Source: Zanthoxylum bungeanum (taxonomy: Eukaryota; Streptophyta; Magnoliopsida; Sapindales; Rutaceae). From it: a stretch of DNA of 64,000 nt. Location of the stretch: the NCBI GenBank assembly GCA_019454045.1, contig SKCR01031863.1, positions 62,001 to 126,000 of the forward strand. Direction: 5' to 3'. Each line of letters opens with the position of its first letter. The stretch's first letter is position 1. Of this stretch, positions 48,441 through 58,918 are shown piece after piece. The translations under genes were made by a program, and so were the position numbers. The notes under the pieces are model-generated. The model was not told the DNA's origin. It saw only the letters and a program-made list of their open reading frames with translations, and searched no databases.

Positions 48441-49360
48441 TGAGATGTTGCAAGTTCTGACTAATGTTGTGGCCAGTTTGACCATACCCGGTATAGCCGA
48501 TAACATAAAGTTTTACAACCAGAATGGAAAGACCATCGGGGAATCCTCGGAAGAAGCAAACAGAAAAGACAGGATAGCCATTCAGAAATTGGGAAACGGA
48601 GCAGTGAAACTGTCAGACTTGGAAGGGAACGAATTCACTGAACCGATCATGTTGACAGATTGAAGCTGTATTTAGCCTGAGGAAGAGAAGACTGAGCAGT
48701 CACCAAAAGAATTGGCAGAAGACCTAACCTGATAGGATAGGAAGTTCATCCATGCATACACGTAACTTGCATCCCTTGTTTTGTGTTTTGTGTTTGCAGA
48801 TTTCAGAAAAAAGAGAACCAGCATGGGGTGACCAGAGACATGTGGCGCGAAGGAGCACAACGAGGATCTAACCCATCATGAACAAAGAAGACCTCTACAC
48901 TTGCATACGTACACATCACATGCACGTCTTTATTCTTTTGTTTTGTATTTGTAGGTTTCAACGAAGAAAAAAAGGAAAAGCGGCAAAGATCAAAAGGTGG
49001 CACAAGCACTGAGGATGACATTGAAGCCACCTTGACAGATGGATTTCGGTCATGTCTGGCTAAAGACAATAAATTTAACGCTAGCAGGGAGGCAACCCAT
49101 GCACTTTGTTGTAATTTCTGTTTTCATGTTTTAGTATACATGTTGTAGAGTTTTTAATTTTGTGATGTTTTGTGGTAGGTAAAAGCACAGACGGAGCGTT
49201 TTAAGACAGAAGGAATGGTGTTTGGCAATCACAAAGATGAGAGCCAATTCATTAGTGGCGGCTGAGTAAGGAAAGAATCTTGAGACGCACCCTAATGAAT
49301 TTATACCAAGCAAGTGGCGTATTGAGTACACAATTCCGTTGCTTAATTATTGCTTTTCCT
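48441..49360 (+). other. Non-coding interior with a gypsy signature
   Basis: AACGCTAGCAGGGAGGCAAC at about 49078-49097 matches the GCTAGxGGGAGGCAACCCA string often seen just downstream of the gag or pol end in plant Ty3/gypsy elements. Two diverged copies of a segment ending GTTTTGTATTTGTAGGTTTC lie near 48780 and 48940. No gene was found. Confidence 0.5.
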
Positions 49361-49545
49361 TTGTTGTTTTCTTTTATTTTTGTAGACAGGGTCCAGACTT
49401 TTTGACCTTTCACGACTTCTTTTGGTATTTTCTTTTACTTTTGTAGACATGATCCAAGACTTTTTGACATTTCATGACTTCTTTTGTTGTTTTCTTTTAT
49501 TTTTGTAGACAGGATCCAAGACTTTTTGACCTCTCAGGACTAACA
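49361..49545 (+). repeat. Three tandem units of about 60 bp
   Basis: Units with TTTTTGTAGACAGGATCCAAG followed by ACTTTTTGAC, ending about 120 bp before the LOG-like start. Confidence 0.8.
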
Positions 49546-49663
49546 ATCGTTCTGTGGAAGATATCAGTGCAATTATTACTCACCCCTTTTCAGGTTCTAT
49601 AAATCCAGCTCAACATTTATCTCCTCAACACAGCCAGATATACATCCAAGTAAGAGAAAGAAA

Positions 49664-50317
49664 ATGGAAGCAACTTCACAGCAGCAAGTTAAGAAAATTT
49701 GTGTTTTCTGTGGATCCAACACTGGTAATAAACCATAATTCATTGAGGCTGCAAAAGAATTGGGGCGAGTCATAGCGGAAAGAAATATGCACCTAGTATA
49801 TAGCGGTGGCAATCTTGGGATAATGGGAATCATTTCAAAAGCTGTTCAGGAAAGTGGCGGTCATGTTTTGGGAATCATTCCAAAACCTTTGGCGGACGAA
49901 CATTTAATTGGACCAACAAATGGAGATGAACGCATTGTATCAGGTATGTCTGAACGACTCCATGAAATGATCAATACTGCGGATGCGTTTATTGCGTTAC
50001 CAGATGGACTTGGTACATTTGAAGAAATATTCACGGTAGCATCATGGGCGCATTTAAACATTCATCGGAAGCCCATTGGGATACTTAACATTGAGCATTT
50101 CTTCGATTTTCTGTTTGTATTTCTCGCGGAAGCCAAAAAACATGAGTTCGTCACCAAATCTGTTCAAGATATTTTCCTGACTGCGACAAAGGCCGAAGAG
50201 TTAATTGACTAAATCCTAGCCTTTGAACCGAAGCTCGACCCCATTCTCTCCAAATTGGACTGGACAGATAGCGATCGTGGCAAGAAGCGTAGATTGGACA
50301 TAGATCTTAATCAGTAA
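49664..50317 (+). pseudogene. Intronless LOG-like cytokinin phosphoribohydrolase copy inside element 3
   Basis: A 217-codon frame from ATG 49664 to TAA 50315 is homologous over its whole length to plant LONELY GUY proteins. These release active cytokinin bases from riboside 5'-monophosphates in the cytosol. The N-terminal KKICVFCGSNTGNKP, the LVYSGGNLGIMG loop, Arg at codon 98 (MSERLHEM) and the phosphate-binding PDGLGTFEE at codons 113-121 are all seen; the family consensus is PGGxGTxxE, so one Gly is Asp. Two nonsense codons interrupt it: TAA at 49736 (codon 25, where E is expected) and TAA at 50210 (codon 183, where Q is expected). Plant LOG genes normally have several introns, so an intronless copy within LTRs suggests a captured, reverse-transcribed mRNA. 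The tail is basic and ends KKRRLDIDLNQ. Confidence 0.85.
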
Positions 50318-51240
50318 TGTTTCCTCCTAACCAGGTATTACAGACATGAGACATATTTGAAAGTTTGTGCTCTAGTTTAATTTGGAAAAAAAAAAAAGAA
50401 AGAAGAGAAAAAAAAGAGAAAAAAAGAAAGAGAGAAAAAAAAAAGATAGAGAAGTCTTTGATAGTTAGACATATGTCCAGTGATGACATTGTTTGTTGTA
50501 TGGAGAAACTTTAGAAACGATAAGTGCGAGACGTGCTCTCGTCCGGTATTCTGAATGGATTGATCTCAGCTAGACTCGTGAGCACTTGATTATGGGATCT
50601 CAATAGTAGAAGCCTGAGTGGTTGGCAAGATGACTAGTTGAAGAGATGATGGATCGGTGAATGACCGTTTACCTGAATGTCCACCCTGGTTTACTTATGC
50701 TACGATAAATGATATGGTTGTAAACAAAGAAAGAGTCTCAGAAATGAAAAAAAATAAAAAATAGACCACATATAACTGATAAGCGTGAAGCTACCCATGG
50801 GCGAGTATTAGGACCATCGTGAGGAGAAATGATACCTTAAAGGGTAGGTGTGTCAGAAAAAGAAAAGAAAAGAAAAGAAAAAAAGAAAATTCAAAATGAA
50901 AAGAAATAGACAAAAGAAAAAAAGACGAAGACCATATCATATTGAGTATGCTGAAGTAATCACAGAATGTGATTAAGACATCCAGGTTGGTTAGACCCAC
51001 TGGTTCGATTCTCCAAAGCAAAATCATTGAGTTGGCCCACTTAAGGAATAAGTTGCGAAAGAGCCTTAGCACACACACACTAGGAGTCTAGTTCAGATCA
51101 CCTATTCAGACGATCGGAGTTGGGTGTATCAAGTACTTTGAAGGTTCTCTGGTTTTGACACAAAGCATTCGTTGAGGACGAAAATATGTTTAGCTATTAA
51201 GATTGTCTCGAGAAGAGTAATATAGTATGTTGAAATAGAT
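50318..51240 (+). other. Interior low-complexity and unassigned DNA
   Basis: A- and G-rich runs at 50383-50450 and 50855-50925. No protein motif was seen. Confidence 0.45.
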
Positions 51241-51248
51241 CATTTGCA

Positions 51249-51790
51249 TCATTATCAATCCTTGCCGGGTACGGCACTCTGCGGGTTGAGGCCCACATCA
51301 CTATCAGCCTTTGTCGGGTACGGCACTATGCGGGTTGAGGCCCATATCACTATCAGTCTTTGCTGGGTATGGCACTCTGGGGGCGAGGCCCACATCAATT
51401 CCAGTCTTTGCCGGGTATGGTACTCTGCGGGTTGAGGCCCACATCACTATCAGTCTTTGCCGGGTATGCCACTATGCGGGTTGAGGCCCACATCATTATC
51501 AGTCTTTTACGGGTATGACACTATGGGGGCGAGGCCCACATCATTATCAGAATCAGTCTGGTCGGGTATGGCACTCTGGGGGCGAGGCCCACATCATTAT
51601 CAGTCTTTACCAGGTACGACACTCTGCGGGTTGAGGCCCACATCATTACCAGTCTTTGCCGGGTATGGCACTCTAGGGGCGAAGCCCACATCATTATCAG
51701 TTTTTGCCGGGTATGGTACTCTAGGGCGAGGCCTCCATCATTATTAGTCTTTGCCGGGTATGGCACTCCAGGGTTGAGGCCTACATCAGC
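51249..51790 (+). repeat. About 49-bp tandem array
   Basis: About eleven units of TCAGTCTTTGCCGGGTATGG then CACTCTG, GGG, a short centre and GAGGCCCA. The GGG and GCCC parts can pair in nearly every copy (GCGGGTTGAGGCCC, GGGGGCGAGGCCC). Confidence 0.9.
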
Positions 51791-52390
51791 ATCAGTAACA
51801 GTTTGAGGATGAGTCCCACGGTCGAGGCCCACACATCAGTATCAGCATCAGTTTTGGAGATGAGTCCCTAGGGCGAGGCCCACATTAGTATTGTCAGTAT
51901 CAGTTTTGAGATGAGTCTCAGAGCCGAGGCCCACTTCAGTTTTAGTTTTGGGGATGAGTCCTAGGGCCGATGCCCATATCAGTATCAGCTTGGGGGCAAG
52001 GCCCATATCAGCGTCAGTGGAGGCGAGCCCCACTTCAGTTTCAGTTTTGGGATGAGTCCCAGGGCCGAGGCCCACTTCAATTTTAGTTTTGGGGATGAGT
52101 CCCAGGGCCGAGGCCCATATCAGTATCAGCTTGGGGGCGAGGCCCATATCAGCGTCAGTGGAGGGCGAGCCCCACTTCAGTTTCAGTTTTGGGATGAGTC
52201 CCAAGGCCGAGGCCCACTTCAGTTTTAGTTTTGGGGATGAGTCCTAGGGCCGAGGCCCATATCAGTATCAGCTTGGGGGCGAGGCCCACATCAGCGTCAG
52301 TGGAGGGCGAGCCCCACTTCAGTTTCAGTTTTGGGGATGAGTCCCAGGGCCGAGGCCCATATCAGTATCAGCTTGAGGGGCTAAAGCCCA
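51791..52390 (+). repeat. Higher-order array of about 141 bp
   Basis: GCGTCAGTGGAGG occurs at 52011, 52153 and 52294, so the compound unit is 141-142 bp. Each contains three or four GGGC-GAGGCCC or TGGGGATGAGTCCCA hairpins separated by ATCAGTATCAG-like spacers. Confidence 0.88.
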
Positions 52391-52880
52391 CAGTCAGCTC
52401 AGATCGGGGATAAAGCCCACATTCAGTATAATTCGGGAATAAAGCCCACATTCAATACAATTCAGGAACAAAGCCCACAGCTAGCTCAGATCGGGGATAA
52501 GGCCCACATGCAGTACAATTCGGGAATAAAAGCACACATTCAACACAATCAGGAACAAAGCCTGCATTCAACATAGTCAAGGGAATAAAGCTCTATCAAA
52601 AACACAGTTCGGGAACAAGGCCCAAGGGAATAAAGCTCTATCTTGACACAGTTCGGGAATAAAGCCCAAGAGAATAAAGCTCTATCTTAATATAGCTCGG
52701 GAACAAAGCCTAGGGGAATAAAGCCCACTTTTAAAGCAGTTCGGGAACAAGGCCCAATGGAATAAAGCTCTATCTTGACACAGTTCGGGAACAAAGCCGA
52801 GAGGAATAAAGCCCACTTTCAAAGCAGTTTGGGAACAAAACCTAGATGAATAAAGCCCAGTATCAAAGTAGTTTGGGAAC
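52391..52880 (+). repeat. Diverged GGGAATAAAGCCC array
   Basis: Irregular units of 25-45 bp, such as TTCGGGAATAAAGCCCA and AAGGGAATAAAGCTC. GGG pairs with CCC across the AATAAAG or AACAAAG centre in most. Confidence 0.85.
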
Positions 52881-53345
52881 AAAACCCACAATCAGGAACA
52901 AGACCTGCAATTCGGGAACAAGACCCACAATCAGGAACAAAACCTGCAATTCGGGAACAAGACCTACAATCAGGAACAAGACCTGCAATTCGGGAACAAG
53001 ACCCACAATCAGGAACAAGACCTGCAATTCGGGAACAAGACCCATCATCAGGAACAAGACCTGCAATTCAATTTGGGAACAAGACCCACAATCAGGAACA
53101 AGACCTGCAATTCAATATTGGGAACAAGACCCACAATCAGGAATAAGACTTGCAACTCAGTTCGGGAACAGGACCCTCAACACAGTTCAGGGAACAAGAC
53201 CCTCAGCTTAACGCAATTCAGTTCGGGAACAAGACCCACAACTCAATTCAGGGAACAAGACCCCCAGCTCACTTCGGGAACAAGACCCACAACTTAATTC
53301 AGGGAACAAGACCCTCAGCTCACTTCGGGAACAAGACCTAGGGGT
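52881..53345 (+). repeat. 39-bp array of paired hairpins
   Basis: Two alternating modules, TTCGGGAACAAGACCCACA and ATCAGGAACAAGACCTGCA, give a 39-bp period over 52881-53110, then a looser array to 53345. The arms differ between the two modules but pair within each (GGG/CCC and CAGG/CCTG). Confidence 0.9.
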
Positions 53346-53495
53346 CGCAGTACCTCACCACCAAATCAATTCAGTTCGAGACAGCAAGCAAGTCAGGTGG
53401 CAGCTGGCGAGCCAGGCAAGTGAAAATGCATTGCATAACTTTGATAGGATTGTCACTGTTACACATTACACAAGTCCCATCAAAGTGGGGGCGAC

Positions 53496-56400
53496 TGTAG
53501 GCACTGTATTTTTGCATATCAGCCCTATGATGAGCATCGTATTGAGGCACGACCTTTTAGTCGCGGAAGTCGCGGGAAACAGATATCGGAAGGGAAAAAT
53601 CAAGAATTGATATTTTGACGGATTTTGTTCGCTCGTTTAGCCTCGGGTTTGCTCGTTAAGTCTTTGTTTCAAAATCTATTCTCTCCCCGAACCTTAAACC
53701 TACCCTCGTGCCTCACGTCATCACACAAATTTAACAAAACCACTCGCAAATACCCTTCACGCCCACTTCAACCAAAAATAACAAATAATTCCACCAAAAC
53801 CAAAACAAAAATCCAAATCCACTACATGCCAAACCCCACACAATAAACAATTCCTTGCCACATTTTCCACCAAGCCTTTCACGTGCAACCCTCCATTTCC
53901 ACAAACACAACAAGATAAAACTTCCTCCATCAATTCAACAAAAATCAAGACAACTTGCATGGTCAACTCATACACACGCACATGTCTTCCTCTCTCCTTC
54001 ACTTTCAACAAAAATCAAAGCAACTCCCCCACACCCCACGTGAACAACATAATAATTCAACAAAGTCTCCCATCACGCCGAAAGCACTCCATCATTCACC
54101 AAACTTCCTCCACAAATTCAAACCAAACAAACACAAAACAACAAAATACTAAACAACAAACAAATAAGAAAACCCTTCACACCCATTCCTACCACTCATG
54201 CAACCACCCTCCACTCACCAACTTGCACTAACCCTTATTCCCCTGCACCCTCCATACAAGTACCCATGCAACTACCCATACCATAACCCATGCCACCACC
54301 CATACGTCTCTCTCTCTCTCGCGGCCCTTACCCATCAACAGCCTCACGCCATTATCCTCCTCACAGCCTTGGCCACCTAGAAAACAGCAGCCCCTCTCGC
54401 CACTACCCGGGATCAACCCCTTCACACACCTTAACTACCATTCACACATAGCATCTTCAACTTAGCCAACTCCCTCACCACATACTGCCTCGCCATAGCC
54501 TTCACGCACCCACAACACATCCACGTAACCCTCAACTCAAAAAAATCACACAAAAACCCCAGCCCGCACGCAGACCTTGATCTCCATCTCCCTCACAATA
54601 CACGCCCCTTAGCTCTCTCACTGCCACTCACACAGCCCTTACCATCACCTCTCGCATGCCCACTCTTCTCAACCAACAAACACAGCCAGACCACAGACGG
54701 GAATCACCAAAGAACCCTCGCACCTCTCAAAACACACACATACAACCACAAAAGAACAAAAACCCTAATCTGAGCCCTCACTCTCATCCACGACAGCCCT
54801 CTCCCCTCTCATTCCTCTCCCACTCTTCTCAACCAACAAACACAGCCAGACCACTGACGGGAATCACCAAAGAACCCTCGCACCTCTCAAAACACACACA
54901 TACAACCACAAAAGAACAAAAACCCTAATCTGAGCCCTCACTCTCATCCACGACAGCCCTCTCCCCTCTCATTCCTCTCTCACTCGACGAAAACAAGAAA
55001 ACCATAAACACCCGGGCCCTTCCTTCATCTCTATCGGCTCCCTCCATATTCACCGCTCTCTTTCTCTCATGACAACACAGAACATTGTCAAAACACACAC
55101 ATCTCTCTCGGCACAGACCATACACCTTGCTCATCAAATACAAGCCACGACAAGCACCGAATCATCATCACAAACCAAGCCAGCAACCACACGAATGAAT
55201 ACCACTCCCTGACCAACATAAAACACCTTTCAAACAGACCACCAAAGAGAACAAAGCCACCGAACAACATAAAAAAATAAAAAAGAGAAAAAAAGAAGCA
55301 ACGTGGAACCGGTGAGCAGCTTGGACCTGGACAAGAAAAGGCATCTTGAACAAAATAAAAGGATTGGACGTGAAGCAGACCAAAACGTGCCAGTGAGCTG
55401 TGAACCCTAGGTAAACAAACAACAAACAAACCCCAAAGTTAACCGACAAGCTTCACCAACAACAACACAAAAAAGCCAAGAATCCACCGACCAAATAACC
55501 AACAAATTAAGCCCCAAACCTGTCCCTAAAAAATCAAACAAAACAGCCCATAAAATCAATCCCAAAACAGCCCCCATAACAAAACACAAACAGCCCTCAA
55601 TTTCTCATCCAGCGAGCGAAAATCGCGAGTGAAAACAGATGAAACGGCGAAAACAGCGGACATGTGAAAATAGTAGAAACAGTGAACCAGTGGAAACAGC
55701 GAACCAGTGGAAATATTAGAAACAGTGGACCGGTGAAAACAGCGGAACGATATCCCTCCCGACACCGTGAAACGCACTCCCGAAAAGCGACTCAAAAGGT
55801 AAGACCTGAGGGCACCCATTTTATTTATTATCCTTTATTTTTAGTTATTTTTTTTATTTTATTTCGCATGAGAATTGTGGATTGGTGAATGATGTGACTC
55901 CGGATGGACGGAATATGTGTTATCTCTTGTGGTATATCGGATGGAAACCCGGACATAAATTCCGTAGCCGAATCCGAATGGATGGTAGTGCGGTTTGTAC
56001 TCGGGATACAATGCCACGTACCACTTGAGAGACACACGTATTTTGTTTCATCCATACTTGTATGCGAGCATGATTTAGTCTAGTATGTTATTTATTTTTT
56101 TAAGCATGATTTAGTTGTTTATTTTTAAAGCATGATTAGTTATTTATTTTGCGTTTGGAAGTTGCATTATGTTTAGGTTGTTTTTTGTTTTCCGCATTAT
56201 ATGATTGAAATATGTTCATGAGATTGCCATGTGATGTTTTATGTTGTGATGATTAATTTCATGCATGTGAATTTAGAAATATAATTGTCATTGGAAATAA
56301 GTTGTTTAGGCTTGGCTAAATTATTGCATAAATCATAATATTACAAGTGGCATAAGTAAGGGACCATTCCTAACCCAACGGTTTGAGGTCTTCCCATGCG

Positions 56401-56549
56401 AGGGGTGAGTGCAGCCTTAAATCTTTGTCCCGGTTCACACCGGGTGGCGATTCCATGTTATTTCTCCGGTTTAGTTCCCCCGCGGACTATTCCGTACTCC
56501 AGACCAGGCCGCGAGCCCGGAACAGCTTCGTCCATTTCTTTGTCCTACA
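53496..56549 (+). repeat. 3' LTR of element 3
   Basis: Matches the 5' LTR and is about 200 bp longer. Most of the difference is a tandem duplication of about 173 bp: CACTCTTCTCAACCAACAAA at 54661 recurs at 54831. Confidence 0.95.
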
Positions 56550-56550
56550 C

Positions 56551-57190
56551 TTATGTATGCCATGGTGTGCACGAGGCCAGACTTAGCACACGCAATTGGA
56601 TTGGTCAGCCGGTTTATGTCAAACCCAGGACGGGAACACTGGAATGCGATCAAATGGATCATGCGGTATCTTCGAGGCACATCCAAAATGAGGCTATGTT
56701 TTGGAAGCAACGAACTAGTGTTGATAGGCTACACTGATTCAGATATGGCATGAGATGTGGATACCCGAAAGTCTACTTCGGGGTATCTGATTACTCTCGC
56801 AGGAGGAGCTGTGGTATGGCAGTCGAGGTTGCAGAGATGTGTTGCACTTTCTACAATAGAGGCAGAATTCATTGCAGTGACAGAAGCTTGCAAGGAACTG
56901 CTGTGGATGAAGACATTCGTCCAGGAATTGGGTTTCAAGCAGGAGAAGTACATTTTGTAATGCGATAGCCAGAGTGCTATCTATCTCTGTAAAAATTCCA
57001 CCTTTCATTCGAGGTCAAAACATATCGATGTGAGGTATCACTGGATACGGGACGTCCTGAGCTCAAAGCTGTTAGAACTCAGGAAAATTCACACCGACGA
57101 CAACAGTGCCGATATGTTCACCAAGGTTTTACCGAAGGAGAAGCTTGAAATCTGTCGTGCCATAGCCGGGATGACAAAACTCTCCACATA
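56551..57190 (+). pseudogene. Copia reverse transcriptase end and RNase H
   Basis: Continues the pol frame interrupted at 44243. MYAMVCTRPDLAHAIG, GREHWNAIKWIMRYLRGT, GYTDSDMA then DVDTRKSTSGYL, AEFIAVTEACKELLWMK, and KHIDVRYHWIRDVL. A TGA between MA and DVD (about 56753) and a TAA in KYIL-CDSQSA (about 56957) break it. Confidence 0.92.
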
Positions 57191-57351
57191 GTCAGAGTGA
57201 GGAGATTCAGAGAACTACGATTGGCTTGATCCCAACTCAGGGTACGTAGGCAGTCATACAGATGCAGCCATGGGAGGATCCTTTGGAGAATCCGGTTTAG
57301 ATGATTGATGGTCGGCTCAGATTTCGAGAAATCTTCACCGAGGGGGAGATT

Positions 57352-57653
57352 TGTTGAAAACGTGTCCACCGAAAGCAAGCTTAGCTTGCATTCACACATC
57401 AAAGAAAATGTGTTGCCAGCTTGCTCAAACCGCGTGACACTGTTCACGCGGTTTGAGCACTATAAATCAGAGCCCCCCAGACCATTGTAAGGTATCCCAG
57501 TAATCCCAAATGTGTGAGTAAAGATAGAGAGTAAAGTGGTGTGAGAGTTTTTTGTAAAGCTTGGGTTATAAAGCTTTGTAATTTTTTTGTTTGTAATATA
57601 AAAGAAGAGTTTTCTCTCCAATCACCTCTATTCTTGTGTGTTTTATCACAACA
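57352..57653 (+). repeat. 3' LTR of the second copia element
   Basis: 302 bp, with the polypurine tract GAGGGGGAGATT at its edge and the duplication AGAAA after it. It holds the uninterrupted 15-bp inverted repeat at 57423-57458. Confidence 0.95.
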
Positions 57654-57845
57654 AGAAATGCAAATGTGCCTTGAAAGCTAGCTCTATTATTATAATAGTT
57701 TCACTTTCTGTACTAAAGAAACTTGCAAAGTAATTACGAGACATCAATTTAAGGGTGCTTCATTGAATGTCTTTAATGTGTTGGATAACAAGGTTAGGTG
57801 TACAAGAGGTAAATGTGTTTTTGTTTGTAAGTTGATGAGAAACCT

Positions 57846-57975
57846 GAACTGGGTATTGGAAAACTGAAAATTCAAGAACCTTGGCACCCTAAACTGACTT
57901 TTGTGAAGTGTTTTTGGGATTGAAAGTGTTGTGGAACAGAAGATAATAAACGAGCTTCAATGGTTGCATGCTCCT
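57846..57975 (-). pseudogene. Trace of a fourth PTC52-like exon 1 (copy D)
   Basis: ACTGAAAATTCAAGAACCTTGG and TTTTGTGAAGTG, ending AGCTTCAATGGTTGCATGC, resemble the 5' part of exon 1 in copies B and C (minus-strand start region at 39430-39555). Only about 120 bp is similar and there is no Rieske motif. Before the copia insertion it lay about 0.6 kb upstream of copy B. Confidence 0.5.
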
Positions 57976-58100
57976 TTCAGAAAAATTAAATTATTTGATT
58001 CATTTCAAAATTTGATCTAAATACAGATGTATCTATGCATGAAACTCCATCCGTAAGAGATTCTACCAATACTTGTCAGCCAATTCTTATCAACTACAGT

Positions 58101-58640
58101 TTAATTTGCAAAATTATACACATCAAATGTACACTTTTCAAGATTTGACCAATTGCAATTCATCACTATTTTGCCTACTTCTAATGACTGACTGGCTATC
58201 ATATAAGTGAGAGGTGCACGATCGACTTTGCACGCTCCATCCTTTGGCTTGGCAGGCAAGCTATTTTGATCCGTCTTTGGCTTCAATTTGTTATGCTCAG
58301 CAGCTCCAACAAGCCCTAAAGTATCTTGCTGCCTAAAAATCTGCCAAGAAAGCGCTGTTTTACGTTTGATCCTATGCGCCCAGAGACTGCTATTGGTTTC
58401 CAGCTTTCGGATCTCGCATGGAGATAAAGTGATTCCTCCAGCTTTCTCTATCATCCGCGGAGGGAAGAAAGCAGGCTTTGCCCCAGCTACCGCTATCCTT
58501 GGGAAACCACAAGAGCTACCAAAGGAAAGGGATGCAGTCTCTCCCTTGGCCTTTGGAGATGAGAAGGCAGAAAAGAAGACTGTCCTTCGCGCAAGTAATT
58601 TTTCCTTTTCTTCCATCGTCCAGACCATTACTAGTAGTCG
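58101..58640 (-). pseudogene. rpl2: C-terminal half of a mitochondrial rpl2-like gene in nuclear DNA
   Basis: The minus-strand frame carries VFFSAFSSPKAKGETASL, SCGFPRIAVAGAKPAFF, LWAHRIKRKTALSWQIF, RQQDTLGLVGAAEHNK and PKDGACKVDRAPLTYMIAS. These match the second half of plant mitochondrial ribosomal protein L2 (the 5' rpl2 product) as I remember it. Upstream, DDGRKGKITCAKD is in another frame: an extra base at about 58581 splits the two. The exon is separated from the N-terminal part at 58919-59684 by non-coding DNA, so it may be a true exon with the boundary misread, or a frameshifted relic. rpl2 has moved from mitochondrion to nucleus in many dicots. Confidence 0.7.
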
Positions 58641-58918
58641 TAAAGGAGTTGTTTGACCAAGGAGGCATTCTGGTAGGTGTTGGAAAATGCTTATAAGTAA
58701 GCATTTTGATGCACAATTTTAAGCATGATCCACTTCGTGTTAGTGGTTTTTATTGAATGATTCGGATACTCCTCCGTGAGTAGTTCGAAATGGTATATTC
58801 ATATGCTTAAAATAGTGCTTGGGTGAATGAGAAATTGTTGCTCAAAGTTCACCAAATGGTGTTGGAAAATAAGGAGAATTGAGCTTGTCCCATATAGGAA
58901 AGTTCTAAGTGCTCTCCC

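Larger units (their letters stand above)
44244..56549 (+). mobile_element. Element 3: large non-autonomous Ty3-type LTR element carrying a LOG-like gene copy
   Basis: LTRs of 2857 bp (44244-47100) and 3054 bp (53496-56549) flank 6.4 kb. The duplication CTTAT lies at 44239-44243 and 56550-56554. TGGCGACTCCACTGGGGA at 47103 is a tRNA-Arg-like primer-binding site, as in Tat/Ogre-type Ty3 elements, and AAGTGGGGGCGAC precedes the 3' LTR. There is no protease, reverse transcriptase or integrase. The interior contains, in order, a 130-bp repeat set, a short possible gag trace, a retro-copied LOG-like gene, purine-rich low-complexity DNA and a long run of hairpin-forming arrays to 53345. It inserted into the reverse transcriptase of the copia element. 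Confidence 0.95.
39963..57653 (+). mobile_element. Second copia element, complete outline, split by a nested Ty3-type element
   Basis: Two 302-bp LTRs (39963-40264 and 57352-57653) are flanked by AGAAA (39958-39962 and 57654-57658). TGGTATCAGAGC at 40267 is the initiator-tRNA-Met primer-binding site, and GAGGGGGAGATT before the 3' LTR is the polypurine tract. The order gag, protease, integrase, reverse transcriptase, RNase H is that of copia elements. Without the nested element it measures about 5.4 kb, the usual size. The polyprotein is broken by several nonsense codons and frameshifts, so it is now inactive. Confidence 0.95.

Noticed and set aside
48445..48663. 72-codon frame as a gene
   Set aside because: No recognisable motif. 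It lies where a gag trace could be but does not match one clearly.
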